From a virus, in IMG/VR virus record IMGVR_UViG_3300030060_000729, positions 1-33,367 of that record: a DNA stretch of 33,367 nucleotides, one strand, 5' to 3'. Below, one piece after another: positions 22,672 to 30,347 of this stretch; the first letter of the stretch is position 1, and each line of letters begins with the position of its first letter. Both the position numbers and the translations under genes were made by a program. The notes beneath the pieces were generated by a model. The model was not told the origin of the DNA. It searched no databases and saw nothing but the letters and a program-made list of their open reading frames with translations.

Positions 22672-23100
22672 ATGCCCTTGACAAGCGATTATGTATGGGT
22701 TTACAAAAGGGGGGTAAGGGGGGATCTCTTGTTAACACAGCAAAGAATTACAAAGAAACAGAAACTACTGATTGATACGATAGTAGCAACTGGTTGTAGT
22801 GTCAAAAAAGCTAGTGAAATAGCAGGATACGCAAAAGGTGAATCAGGTAGAGTGACAGCTAGTAAGACTTTGAGACTGCCTCATATCCAAGAGTATATGC
22901 AACAAAGGGTTAGAGAAAGTATAGGATTGAATGCTACGAAAGCCTCGAACAAGATGTTAATGCTAAGTCAAGGTGCTAAGAGTGAGTATGTTCAGCTTGA
23001 AGCCAGTAAGGATATACTAGATAGGGCAGGGTACAAGCCAATAGAGAAGTCCATGAACTTAGTGACTGGTAATATAAACGTAAGTATAGACTTGACATAG
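22672..23100 (+). CDS. terS: Terminase small subunit
   Basis: The protein has 142 residues from ATG 22672, which has AAGGA seven bases upstream. An ATG at 22633 lies in the palindrome arm without a ribosome site, and a TTG at 22729 after an AAGGGGGG run is a real alternative. The body has a phage small-terminase helix-turn-helix: LLIDTIVATGCSVKKASEIAGYAKGESGRVTASKTLR, with Gly-Tyr at the usual place, then an oligomerising helix (IQEYMQQRVRESIGLNATK). It recognises viral DNA and activates the large subunit encoded 1.3 kb downstream. Two G6 runs at 22709-22723 are unusual for this AT-rich genome. Confidence 0.82.
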   Translation: MPLTSDYVWVYKRGVRGDLLLTQQRITKKQKLLIDTIVATGCSVKKASEIAGYAKGESGRVTASKTLRLPHIQEYMQQRVRESIGLNATKASNKMLMLSQGAKSEYVQLEASKDILDRAGYKPIEKSMNLVTGNINVSIDLT

Positions 23101-23104
23101 ATTG

Positions 23105-23230
23105 ATGGGTAGAGCTACAGACATAAATGCAAATAAAGATACACTAGGGGTGGGGGTAAAAAGTAGTGCTAGTGCTACTACAACATCACCCTTACAAACA
23201 TTAATAGCTAAAAAGGTTCGATATGGCTAA
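23105..23230 (+). CDS. 41-residue basic microprotein, unknown
   Basis: The frame runs from ATG 23105 to TAA 23228-23230, four bases after the small terminase stop, and overlaps the start of the next gene by eight bases. It begins MGRATDINANKDTLGVGVKS, continues with a Ser/Thr/Ala-rich middle and ends LIAKKVRYG. The short spacing on both sides supports translation, but there is no motif I know. It is the first of a run of small Lys/Arg-rich frames. Confidence 0.5.
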   Translation: MGRATDINANKDTLGVGVKSSASATTTSPLQTLIAKKVRYG

Positions 23231-23522
23231 GACACCTGCATGGCAAAGAAAAGCAGGAAAGAATCCTAAAGGTGGACTTAATGCAAAAGGTAGGGCATCA
23301 TATAAGGGTGGCACATTAAAAGCACCAGTTAAGAGTGGTGATAATCCCAGACGAGCAAGTTTCTTAGCAAGAATGGGAAACATGAGAGGACCTGAGAAAG
23401 ATGCTAAAGGTAAACCTACTAGATTATTATTATCGCTTCGTGCATGGGGTGCTTCAAGTAAAGCAGATGCTCGTGCGAAAGCTAGAGCAATTACTAAACG
23501 AAATAAGGCAAAAAAGAAATAA
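23223..23522 (+). CDS. Small very basic protein, DUF6321-like
   Basis: The protein has 99 residues and contains MAKTPAWQRKAGKNPKGGLN, AKGRASYKGG, RRASFLARMGNMRGP and KDAKGKPTRLLLSLRAWG. This TPAWQRKxGKNPxGGLNxKGR...SFxARMxxMxGPxxDxKGKPTRxxLxLRxW pattern is one I recall from many marine phages (DUF6321). The protein is rich in Lys and Arg with few acidic residues, so nucleic-acid binding is likely. Its place between the two terminase genes suggests a role in DNA packaging or condensation. That role is inference. Confidence 0.8.
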   Translation: MAKTPAWQRKAGKNPKGGLNAKGRASYKGGTLKAPVKSGDNPRRASFLARMGNMRGPEKDAKGKPTRLLLSLRAWGASSKADARAKARAITKRNKAKKK

Positions 23523-23556
23523 GTATGAATTTCATCAACTAAAAAAGGAGACTACT

Positions 23557-23697
23557 ATGCCAATGGGTAAAGGAACATATGGAAAGACAAGAGGCAGACC
23601 ACCTGCAAAGAAGAAGATGGGTGGAGGTCTTACTGCAAAGCAAAAGACATTACCTAGTGCTTTACAGAAAAAAATTATGAAAGCAAAGAAAAAGTAA
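23557..23697 (+). CDS. 46-residue Lys/Gly-rich basic protein
   Basis: The start is ATG 23557, eight bases after AAAAAAGGAG; the frame is open further upstream, but only this start has a ribosome site. The sequence starts MPMGKGTYGKTRGRPPAKKK and ends in MKAKKK. GRPPAKKK resembles an AT-hook (Gly-Arg-Pro) flanked by lysines, which would bind the minor groove of AT-rich DNA. It is followed directly by the next basic gene (TAAATG). Confidence 0.7.
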   Translation: MPMGKGTYGKTRGRPPAKKKMGGGLTAKQKTLPSALQKKIMKAKKK

Positions 23698-23862
23698 ATG
23701 GCAGTTAATGCGGCAGGTAATTACACAAAGCCTACAATGAGAAAGGCTTTGTTTAATAGGATCAAAGCGAGTGGCAAAGGTGGCAGACCTGGGCAATGGT
23801 CTGCTAGGAAAGCACAGATGTTAGCCAAACAATATAAGGCTAAAGGTGGTGGTTATAGATAA
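23698..23862 (+). CDS. 54-residue basic protein with QWSARKAQ motif
   Basis: The start ATG 23698 abuts the previous stop. Sequence features: MAVNAAGNYTKPTMRKALFN, then ASGKGGRPGQWSARKAQMLA and a GGGYR end. I recall closely similar small proteins (NYTKPxMRKxLFxxIKAxxKGGxPGQWSARKAQxLAKxYKxxGGGY) near the terminase genes of marine phages, with no assigned function. The charge pattern fits DNA or RNA binding. Its TAA forms a TAATG overlap with an 18-codon frame downstream. Confidence 0.8.
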   Translation: MAVNAAGNYTKPTMRKALFNRIKASGKGGRPGQWSARKAQMLAKQYKAKGGGYR

Positions 23863-23918
23863 TGTTGAGATATCAACTTCAACTCTATCAACTCTCTCAA
23901 CTATTAGAGATTAAGTAA
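23862..23918 (+). CDS. 18-residue micro-ORF with TAATG at both ends
   Basis: ATG 23862 overlaps the stop of the previous gene and its own TAA (23916-23918) overlaps the ATG of the next. The peptide is MLRYQLQLYQLSQLLEIK, an amphipathic helix with Leu every two to four residues. It exactly bridges the gap between two conserved genes. It could be a functional microprotein or simply a translated spacer that keeps ribosomes moving. Confidence 0.5.
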   Translation: MLRYQLQLYQLSQLLEIK

Positions 23919-24178
23919 TGGCATTAGCAAAGTCACAGAGATCGTTACGTGCATGGACAAGACAAAAGTGGAGAACGAAATCAGGTAAACCTAGTACTCA
24001 AGGGTCAAAGGCAACTGGCGAACGTTATCTACCTGAGAAAGCGATTAAGGCTCTTTCTTCCAGTGAATACTCCAAGACTACGGCTCTTAAACGCAAAGCA
24101 ATTAGAGCAGGTAAACAAGTATCTAAACAGCCCAAAAAGATTGCAAGAAAAACGAAAAGCTATAGATCTTATTCGTAG
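23918..24178 (+). CDS. 86-residue basic protein, conserved marine phage type
   Basis: It contains MALAKSQRSLRAWTRQKWRT, KSGKPSTQGSKATGERYLPE and KAIKALSSSEYSKTTALKRK, ending in QPKKIARKTKSYRSYS. The SQxSLxxWTxQKWRTKSGKPSTQGxxATGERYLPxKAIKALSxxEY pattern is one I recall from many phages of aquatic bacteria, always as a hypothetical protein. Overall charge is strongly positive. The ATG overlaps the micro-ORF stop, so the cluster is probably translated as a chain. A packaging or DNA-organising function is possible but not shown. Confidence 0.8.
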   Translation: MALAKSQRSLRAWTRQKWRTKSGKPSTQGSKATGERYLPEKAIKALSSSEYSKTTALKRKAIRAGKQVSKQPKKIARKTKSYRSYS

Positions 24179-24187
24179 GATTACTCA

Positions 24188-24382
24188 ATGACATTTTTAC
24201 ATACTTTAAAGGTTGAAGAGAGACGAATACTTCGTGAAGTTGTGAAGCGAGTTCATCTTAAACATCACCCTGAACAATTCTGTACTGATAGGGAAGCCGA
24301 CAAAGTTATTGCAGTTATCGGTCCTGAGACTGTAGACAAACTTTTGAGAGTCGGAGTTAATACTAAAATTGATACAATTTAA
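24188..24382 (+). CDS. Small protein upstream of large terminase
   Basis: The protein has 64 residues: MTFLHTLKVEERRILREVVK, HLKHHPEQFCTDREADKVIA, then a short helical end. It is helical and mixed in charge, unlike the basic genes before it. I recall comparable ERRxLREVVKRVHxxxxPxxxxTDREADxxI proteins next to terminase genes in marine phages. No function is known to me. The last 14 bases overlap the TTG start of the large terminase. Confidence 0.7.
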   Translation: MTFLHTLKVEERRILREVVKRVHLKHHPEQFCTDREADKVIAVIGPETVDKLLRVGVNTKIDTI

Positions 24383-25889
24383 ATACAAACCTGATGGTCA
24401 AGTCCTCAAGGACTTTATGAAAGACAATACATTTTTTCGTGGCATCAGAGGTCCAGTAGGTAGTGGCAAGTCCGTTGCTTGTAGTATAGAAATATTTAGA
24501 AGAGCATTGATGCAGGAGAAAGATAGGAATGGCAAAAGAAAAAGCAGGTGGGCGATTATCAGGAATACGAATCCTCAACTCCGTACGACAACGATTAAGA
24601 CTTGGCTTGACTGGTTTCCTGAAAATGAGTGGGGGAAGTTTATGTGGTCTGTACCATATACACATTTTATTACCCAAGCTGACTTGGAGATGGAAGTCAT
24701 ATTCCTTGCACTTGACAGACCTGAAGATGTTAAAAAATTACTTTCGTTAGAACTTACTGGTGTATGGGTCAACGAAGCTAGAGAAATACCCAAGTCAATT
24801 ATTGATGCTTGTACTATGAGAGTTGGCAGATATCCTAGTGTCAAAGATGGTGGTGCATCTTGGAGTGGTGTTATCTGTGATACTAACAGTCCTGAAGAAG
24901 ATCACTGGTGGTCAATCATGAGTGGTGAAGTACCAGTACCAGACCATATAACTTTGGAAGAAAGTCGTATGTTAGTTAAGCCTGACAACTGGAGTTTCTT
25001 TACACAACCAAGTGGTATGCTTGAAGAGAAAGATGAAGATGGTAGTGTGACTGGATACAAGCCAAACAAAGATGCAGAGAATAGTAAAAATATTTTAGAA
25101 ACATACTATCCTAACTTGGTACAAGGTAAGACAAAGAGTTGGATAGATGTATATGTAATGAACAGACTGGGTAGTATCCAAGATGGTAAACCAGTTTATA
25201 ATATGTTTGTGGCAGATACCCATGTTGCAAAAGAAGAAATACCAGTAGCAGATGGTGTGCCAGTATATATTGGATTGGACTTTGGACTTACACCTGCGGC
25301 AGTCTTTGGTCAAAAGGTAAGAGGCAGATGGAATATACTACAAGAAATTGTAGCTTTTGATATGGGTATTGTTAGGTTTGCTGAGTTACTTAGAGCAGAA
25401 ATAGCAACACGATATGCAAACTGTGAGGTGCATATCTATGGTGATCCTGCAGGTGACTTCAGATCTCAAACAGATGAATCAACCCCTTTTCAGGTTTTAA
25501 GAGGTGCAGGACTAAGTGCAAGACCAACACAAAGTAATGATGTGGCATTACGAATAGAGTCTGTGGCATCTGTACTCAATAGAATGGTTGATGGCTTATC
25601 AGGAATTTTGATTGACTTTAGGTGCAAAGAATTGGTAAAAGGGTTTGAGGGTGGTTATCAATATAGACGTATGCAGGTTTCAGGTGAACGATATGAAGAT
25701 AAACCTCTCAAAGACCGATACTCACATATCCATGATGCTTTGCAGTATTTGATGTTGGGGTCAGGCGAAGGAAGGCAAGTACTAGGCATGAATAAAAAGA
25801 TAGAAACTTTTAATGCTAGAGTAGACTATGATGTCTTTAATCGCAGACCCAAGCAACAAAAAAGGCAAGGTCTATGGGCAAGAATGTAA
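24369..25889 (+). CDS. terL: Terminase large subunit
   Basis: The protein has 506 residues. It is the ATP-driven packaging motor and headful or site nuclease. The start at TTG 24369 keeps a typical N-terminus (QFKYKPDGQVLKDFMKD); ATG 24418 is the alternative. The Walker A motif is GPVGSGKS (28-35), and the Walker B region with catalytic Glu is LTGVWVNEARE (129-139). The nuclease domain shows IGLDFGLTPAAVF (Asp near 303), HIYGDPAGD and DRYSHIHDALQYLM. It resembles the large terminases of T7-like and related podoviruses of marine bacteria. The overlap with the previous gene suggests coupling. Confidence 0.95.
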   Translation: MIQFKYKPDGQVLKDFMKDNTFFRGIRGPVGSGKSVACSIEIFRRALMQEKDRNGKRKSRWAIIRNTNPQLRTTTIKTWLDWFPENEWGKFMWSVPYTHFITQADLEMEVIFLALDRPEDVKKLLSLELTGVWVNEAREIPKSIIDACTMRVGRYPSVKDGGASWSGVICDTNSPEEDHWWSIMSGEVPVPDHITLEESRMLVKPDNWSFFTQPSGMLEEKDEDGSVTGYKPNKDAENSKNILETYYPNLVQGKTKSWIDVYVMNRLGSIQDGKPVYNMFVADTHVAKEEIPVADGVPVYIGLDFGLTPAAVFGQKVRGRWNILQEIVAFDMGIVRFAELLRAEIATRYANCEVHIYGDPAGDFRSQTDESTPFQVLRGAGLSARPTQSNDVALRIESVASVLNRMVDGLSGILIDFRCKELVKGFEGGYQYRRMQVSGERYEDKPLKDRYSHIHDALQYLMLGSGEGRQVLGMNKKIETFNARVDYDVFNRRPKQQKRQGLWARM

Positions 25890-25899
25890 AGGAGATACT

Positions 25900-26127
25900 A
25901 TGTGTTTAGGTGGCAGTAGACCAAAACCTCCTCCTCCAACAGTTGAGGAGAAAGAAGAGGAAATGGAAAGAGAAGCAGTAAAAGAAGAAGAGACAAAAAA
26001 GAAAGAAGATGCTCGACAAGATGTGCTTGAAGAAAACATAACTCGAAAAAGAAAAGGTAGTGGTAGACGATCTTTGCTTAGAGGTTCAGGTGGTGGCATA
26101 GGTTTCTACAACGAATACGATAACTAA
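25900..26127 (+). CDS. Small Glu/Lys-rich protein between terminase and portal
   Basis: The protein has 75 residues from ATG 25900 with AAAGGAG eight bases upstream; the frame extends back into terL, but that part lacks a start signal. It begins MCLGGSRPKPPPPT, continues as a highly charged helix (EEKEEEMEREAVKEEETKKK) and ends RRSLLRGSGGGIGFYNE. Small proteins beginning with Met-Cys-x-Gly-Gly and Pro runs occur at this place in many podoviruses; I recall them as uncharacterised or minor structural. The stop overlaps the portal ATG. Confidence 0.75.
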   Translation: MCLGGSRPKPPPPTVEEKEEEMEREAVKEEETKKKEDARQDVLEENITRKRKGSGRRSLLRGSGGGIGFYNEYDN

Positions 26128-27674
26128 TGCACGACAAAACTGTAGAATTAATGTTGCAAAGATACGAGAAAGCTAAGTCTGTACGACTTGAGTTTGAGGA
26201 TCTTTATGATGAAATCTTTGAGTATTGTTTGCCACAACGTCAGGGATTCAAAAATTATTCTGCAGGTGAAAGACGAGATGACAAGATCTTTGACGAGACT
26301 GCAGTTGTAGGTATCCAAGAGTTTGCATCAAGACTACAGTCAGGGTTGACACCTAACTTTGCAAGATGGGCAGACTTTGTTACTGGTCAGGAAGTTCCTG
26401 AAGAAGAAAAAGATGATGTCAATAATGCACTTGATGGTGTCACTGATTATGTATTTGAGATATTGCAGACATCAAACTTTGCTCAAGAGATACATGAATG
26501 TTTTATAGACTTGGCACTTGGTACTGCAGTCCTTTGTGTTATGGAAGGTGATGCAGTCAATCCTATAAGATTCCAATCTATCCCATTGCCTCATGTAGTT
26601 TTAGATACTGGACCTGATGGCAAAGTAGATCATGTGTATCGTGAACGTATGATGAAGAATGAAGATCTACCAGTTGCATATCCTAATGCAGTAATGACAC
26701 CACAGATGGCAGAAAGAATAACAAGAAATCCTGAAGGTAAATCAAAGATACTGGAAGTATCATGTAGATTATATGATGATCCTAATGAGGAAAAGTATGG
26801 ATACTATGTCATAGATATAACAGATAAAGCTATGTTAATGTCAGAGATTTATACTGGTGTTGGATCAAATCCATTTATTGCATTTAGATGGAGCAAGGCA
26901 AGTGGCGAAGTATATGGCAGAGGACCTGCATTAAATGCACTTAGTGCAATCAAAACTTGTAACTTAACTATAGAAATGATTTTAGAAAATGCACAGATGT
27001 CTATATCAGGCATCTATCAGATTGATGATGATGGTGTGATTAATGTTGATACCATAAACCTTTTGCCCGGAACTGTGATTCCAAAAGCACCAAACTCACA
27101 AGGACTACAACCAATAAGATCAGCAGGATCTTTTGATGTGGCTAATCTAATTTTAAATGACATGAGGAATAATATAAAGAGAGCTTTGTATAATGATATG
27201 TTAGGTGATCCAAACAGAACACCTGCATCAGCTACCGAAGTTGCAGAACGTATGGCAGATCTATCTCGTAAGATAGGATCAGCATTTGGCAGACTGCAAT
27301 CTGAGATGGTGCAACCATTATTACAAAGGGTAGTCTACATATTACAGAAGCAGGGTCGGATAGAAATGCCGACAGTTAATGGTAGAGAAGTAAAGATTCG
27401 TAGTGTTTCTCCCCTAGCACAAGCACAATCCAATCAGGATATTGTGTCGTTGAATAGATTTCTACAAACTGTAGCAGGATCATTCGGTCCTGAGATTTTA
27501 AATATATTAATATCTTCAGAAGAAACTGCATTGTATCTAGCCAAGAAGTTTGGTGTACCTGATAACTTAATTAGAGATGCAGATGAAAGACAGCAGTTAG
27601 TACAGATGGCACAGCAGATGCAACAGATGCAACAACAAGGAGAGTTACCTAATGCCTCAGCACTTGGGGGTTGA
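26127..27674 (+). CDS. Portal (head-tail connector) protein, T7 gp8 family
   Basis: The protein has 515 residues. It forms the dodecameric ring through which DNA enters and leaves. Family-like features are LYDEIFEYCLPQRQ near residues 24-37, EFASRLQSGLTPNFARWADF near 61-80, a long helical clip and stem region, ALYNDMLGDPNRTPASATEV, and a Gln/Met-rich C-terminal helix (VQMAQQMQQMQQQGELP). Length and position after terL are as expected for T7-like connectors. TAATG coupling links it to the upstream small gene. Confidence 0.93.
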   Translation: MHDKTVELMLQRYEKAKSVRLEFEDLYDEIFEYCLPQRQGFKNYSAGERRDDKIFDETAVVGIQEFASRLQSGLTPNFARWADFVTGQEVPEEEKDDVNNALDGVTDYVFEILQTSNFAQEIHECFIDLALGTAVLCVMEGDAVNPIRFQSIPLPHVVLDTGPDGKVDHVYRERMMKNEDLPVAYPNAVMTPQMAERITRNPEGKSKILEVSCRLYDDPNEEKYGYYVIDITDKAMLMSEIYTGVGSNPFIAFRWSKASGEVYGRGPALNALSAIKTCNLTIEMILENAQMSISGIYQIDDDGVINVDTINLLPGTVIPKAPNSQGLQPIRSAGSFDVANLILNDMRNNIKRALYNDMLGDPNRTPASATEVAERMADLSRKIGSAFGRLQSEMVQPLLQRVVYILQKQGRIEMPTVNGREVKIRSVSPLAQAQSNQDIVSLNRFLQTVAGSFGPEILNILISSEETALYLAKKFGVPDNLIRDADERQQLVQMAQQMQQMQQQGELPNASALGG

Positions 27675-27903
27675 TGGATATCCAAGACCTAAACAAAAAG
27701 ACGAAGAGATCTCTAAAGTTATTGATTCCGTATTTAAAACACCAAATGGAAAAGAAATGTTACAGTATCTTAGATCAATAACTATTGATGCAGTAAGTGG
27801 TCCTAATATATCTGATCCTGAACTTAGACACCTTGAGGGTCAAAGATATTTAGTGGCTTTATTAGTTAAACGTATAAATCATGCAACGAGGTTAAAACAA
27901 TGA
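27652..27903 (+). CDS. Bbp19-like small protein
   Basis: The protein has 83 residues from ATG 27652, inside the last 23 bases of the portal gene. The sequence DSVFKTPNGKEMLQYLRSIT followed by HLEGQRYLVALLVKRIN matches the pattern I recall for Bbp19-like phage proteins (F-x-T-x-x-G-x-x-x-L-x-x-L...E-G-x-R). These genes lie between portal and scaffold or capsid in many podoviruses. Their function is not established, with head morphogenesis most likely from context. The ATG of the scaffold gene overlaps its stop. Confidence 0.75.
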   Translation: MPQHLGVDGYPRPKQKDEEISKVIDSVFKTPNGKEMLQYLRSITIDAVSGPNISDPELRHLEGQRYLVALLVKRINHATRLKQ

Positions 27904-28637
27904 GTGAAGAACAAGTTACACCAACAGAATCAGCTACAGATACCCCTACAGAAACCACTGCACCTCCAAGTGTTACTGAGTCTGTAGCTGAACCAACAAG
28001 ACCAGACTGGTTAAATGAGAAGTTTGAAACTGGAGCAGACTTACAAAAGTCATATGATGAACTGGCATCTAAACTTGGTAAGAACAAAGAAGATGTTAAG
28101 AGTGAGGTATTGCAGGAACTAGAAACAGAAGCATATGCTAATAGACCTGCCACATCAGGTGACTATCAGATACCTGAGATATTAGATGAAGGTGAAGCCG
28201 CAACTAATCCACTTCTTAAATGGTGGGCAGATTATTCATGGGATAATGGTTTGTCACAAGAAGAGTTTAATGAAGGTATAACAAAATGGGCAGAGCATAC
28301 TGGTAGCACTCAACCTGATCTTGAAGCGGTAAAGAAAAGTTTAGGTGATAATGCCAACTCAAGAGTAGAAGCTACAAATTTATTTGTGCAAAAATTCTTT
28401 CCTGAAGAACTCCGAGATGCTGTGGCAGAACTTGGCACAAGTGCAGAAGGCATTAAAGCCTTAGAACTTATACAAAGATCTATGCAACAGACAAATGTAA
28501 ATGCACAAGCATCTGCTCCTGCTAAAACAACTATTGAAGATCTTATGACTAAGATGAGAGATCCTAGATACTATGATCCTACAAGACGAGATAAGGCATA
28601 TGTTCAAGAAGTAACTGATGGCTTTAAGAGAATTTAG
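27900..28637 (+). CDS. Scaffolding (capsid assembly) protein
   Basis: The protein has 245 residues. The N-terminal 35 residues are Thr/Pro/Glu-rich and disordered, followed by RPDWLNEKFETGADLQKSYDELASKLG, the signature start of phage scaffold proteins of the T7 gp9 type. The body is acidic and helical, and the C-terminus is basic and helical (MRDPRYYDPTRRDKAYVQEV), the part that usually contacts the capsid. Position between portal and capsid supports the call. The last 20 bases overlap the next gene in another frame. Confidence 0.9.
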   Translation: MSEEQVTPTESATDTPTETTAPPSVTESVAEPTRPDWLNEKFETGADLQKSYDELASKLGKNKEDVKSEVLQELETEAYANRPATSGDYQIPEILDEGEAATNPLLKWWADYSWDNGLSQEEFNEGITKWAEHTGSTQPDLEAVKKSLGDNANSRVEATNLFVQKFFPEELRDAVAELGTSAEGIKALELIQRSMQQTNVNAQASAPAKTTIEDLMTKMRDPRYYDPTRRDKAYVQEVTDGFKRI

Positions 28638-29151
28638 TGGCGAGGGTATCTATGATGGATATCCTATAGTCAAAGCTAATGCAAGTCATGTAAATCATTT
28701 GCAAAATAATCTACGAGATAGTGATGTAAGAGAGTGCATTATACATGGTGCAACTCCTTTCCGTGCATTGATGGCAGGTTTGAGAGAGCCAAAAGGCGAA
28801 AGCTATACTGTTATTGTTAACAGAAGACCTGCTTTGATGTTTGGTTGTAGTCCTATATGTGACAATATGATTGGTAAAATATGGGCATTGGGATCATATG
28901 ATATTAATAAAATACAAAGAAAGTTTCTTAAATGGTGCAATCCAGTCGTAGATTATTATCAAAAACAATATTATCAGCTTGAAAATGTAGTACCTGCAGA
29001 TCATGCACATACGTTAGCATGGCTTGATTTTGTTGGATTTGAGATATTAGATCCACCAGTAATGGTAAATGGTTTTCAGGTTTTGCGATTTGTACGTTGC
29101 AAAGGTAAAGAAATTTTGCTAAATAAAGAATATAGCCCAGTTGTTAGCTGA
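28618..29151 (+). CDS. T7 gp13-like internal virion protein A (GNAT-like)
   Basis: The protein has 177 residues from ATG 28618 inside the end of the scaffold gene. Features: VNHLQNNLRDSDVRECIIHG near the start, MFGCSPICDNMIGKIWALGS in the middle, and HTLAWLDFVGFEILDPP near the end. This layout (NLRxxDxxE...G...P...WxLGS...L.N.V...H..WLxxxGF) is that of the T7 gp13/DUF2833 family, whose fold resembles GNAT acyltransferases. In T7 the gene follows tail tube B; here it precedes the capsid gene, a rearranged position. It may act as an assembly factor rather than an enzyme. Confidence 0.75.
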   Translation: MALREFSGEGIYDGYPIVKANASHVNHLQNNLRDSDVRECIIHGATPFRALMAGLREPKGESYTVIVNRRPALMFGCSPICDNMIGKIWALGSYDINKIQRKFLKWCNPVVDYYQKQYYQLENVVPADHAHTLAWLDFVGFEILDPPVMVNGFQVLRFVRCKGKEILLNKEYSPVVS

Positions 29152-29232
29152 TAGCCCTTACGGATAACTAGATGAAGCTAAGATGGATAACTTGATAAAA
29201 TGTAATATTAACTTTTAAGTGGAGAACGTACT
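29152..29232 (+). promoter_or_regulatory. Capsid gene leader with direct 8-mers
   Basis: This 81-base gap is one of the larger ones within the late block. It contains GGATAACT twice (29162-29169 and 29185-29192) and a TAATAT at 29203-29208 without a matching -35. A local promoter or processing signal for the highly expressed capsid gene is possible. AGTGGAGAAC provides the ribosome site. Confidence 0.4.
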
Positions 29233-30045
29233 ATGGCTAATACAATAGACACAGCCTTTATTACGCAGTTCGAGACTGAAGTTCATTTAGCTTATCAGAG
29301 AATGGGTAGTAAATTAAGAAATACTGTCCGTACTGTAGCGAATGTGAGTGGAAGTACAGCACGATTCCAAAAGATCGGCACTGGTACTGCATCAACTAAA
29401 TCAAGAAACGGACAAGTAACACCAATGGAATTGGCACACACCACAGTAGATGTGAGTATGTCTGACTTCTATGCGGCAGAATTTATCGACAAGTTAGATG
29501 AAATCAAAACCAACATAGATGAAAGACAAGCTATCGCAACATCTGCGGCGGCGGCTTTAGGTCGAAAGACTGACGAGATTCTATACACAGCTATGGACTC
29601 AGGTGCTAACTCAACTCAATTACACGACACAAGTTCTGCAGTAGAGAAAGCAGACTTGCTTAGTGCATTTGAAACCTTTGGTACAAATAACATACCTGAA
29701 GATGGTGGCAGATATATTGCTATGCACCCAAAGGGATATGCTGACTTATTTTTAATTAATGAGTTTGCATCATCTGACTTTGTTGGTGAGCAGAACTTAC
29801 CATTTGCAGGTGGCATGAGTATGAAAGAATTTTTAGGATTTAAAATATTTTCTACTGCGGCAATCACTGCAGGAAAGAATATGGTCTATCATACAACTGC
29901 TGTTGGATTAGGTATAGGTGCTGACGTAAGTACAGAAATAAACTATATACCTGAGAAAGTATCACACTTAGCAACCTCAATGATGTCAATGGGTGCTGTT
30001 GTTATAGATAACAATGGTATCTTTGAACTTCTTGACAACAATTAA
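29233..30045 (+). CDS. Major capsid protein
   Basis: The protein has 270 residues, shorter than T7 gp10 (345). It begins MANTIDTAFITQFETEVHLA, followed by a beta-rich, Thr-rich arm (TVANVSGSTARFQKIGTGTA) and then HK97-fold elements: ERQAIATSAAAALGRKTDEI (spine helix), DGGRYIAMHPKGYADLF, and a conserved-looking EFLGFKIFSTAAI segment before the C-terminal strands. It follows scaffold and gp13-like genes and has a leader of its own. I recall similar compact capsid proteins from pelagic podoviruses. It should be the most abundant virion protein. Confidence 0.9.
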   Translation: MANTIDTAFITQFETEVHLAYQRMGSKLRNTVRTVANVSGSTARFQKIGTGTASTKSRNGQVTPMELAHTTVDVSMSDFYAAEFIDKLDEIKTNIDERQAIATSAAAALGRKTDEILYTAMDSGANSTQLHDTSSAVEKADLLSAFETFGTNNIPEDGGRYIAMHPKGYADLFLINEFASSDFVGEQNLPFAGGMSMKEFLGFKIFSTAAITAGKNMVYHTTAVGLGIGADVSTEINYIPEKVSHLATSMMSMGAVVIDNNGIFELLDNN

Positions 30046-30057
30046 TAGGAGGGAAAG

Positions 30058-30324
30058 ATGGCTTATAGTGCAAGTGGTTTACACAGAATTGGTGGAGCAA
30101 GTGGTGTAAATCTATGGATTTATCAAACTACAGATACAATAGCTACTGTAAACTCAGCAGGTTATTTTACTGGTGAATCTGTAAATATGTTAAATGTTCG
30201 TGACTTAGTAATAGTACAAGACACGAATACACCAACAACAAACTTTGTAACTGTCTTATCAAACAATGGTACTACTGTAGATGTTTCAGATGGTACTGCT
30301 GTTGCAGAAACAGACGGAGATTAG
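30058..30324 (+). CDS. Small head-associated protein, unknown
   Basis: The protein has 88 residues with TAGGAGGG seven bases before ATG. It is beta-rich: MAYSASGLHRIGGASGVNLW, then TTDTIATVNSAGYFTGESVN, then VLSNNGTTVDVSDGTAVAE. Proteins of the form W.Y.T.D..A.V...GYF........GD.........VxSNNGTxVDVSDGT are common just after phage capsid genes, probably as head decoration or completion factors. I have no exact family name. A strong ribosome site suggests substantial expression. Confidence 0.75.
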   Translation: MAYSASGLHRIGGASGVNLWIYQTTDTIATVNSAGYFTGESVNMLNVRDLVIVQDTNTPTTNFVTVLSNNGTTVDVSDGTAVAETDGD

Positions 30325-30347
30325 GAGTAGGGGGAGCAATCCCCCTA
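30323..30347 (+). promoter_or_regulatory. Hairpin that shortens the SD-to-start distance for tail tube A
   Basis: AGGAG (30323-30327) lies 27 bases before the ATG at 30355, too far for normal use. Directly after it TAGGGGG (30328-30334) and CCCCCTA (30341-30347) form a perfect 7-bp stem with a six-base loop. Folding would leave seven bases (30348-30354) between stem and ATG, an ideal spacing. A terminator is less likely because no T-run follows. Confidence 0.65.

Noticed and set aside
23401-23556. N-terminal extension of the 46-residue basic protein
   Set aside because: The open frame runs back through the DUF6321-like gene; only ATG 23557 has an AAGGAG site.
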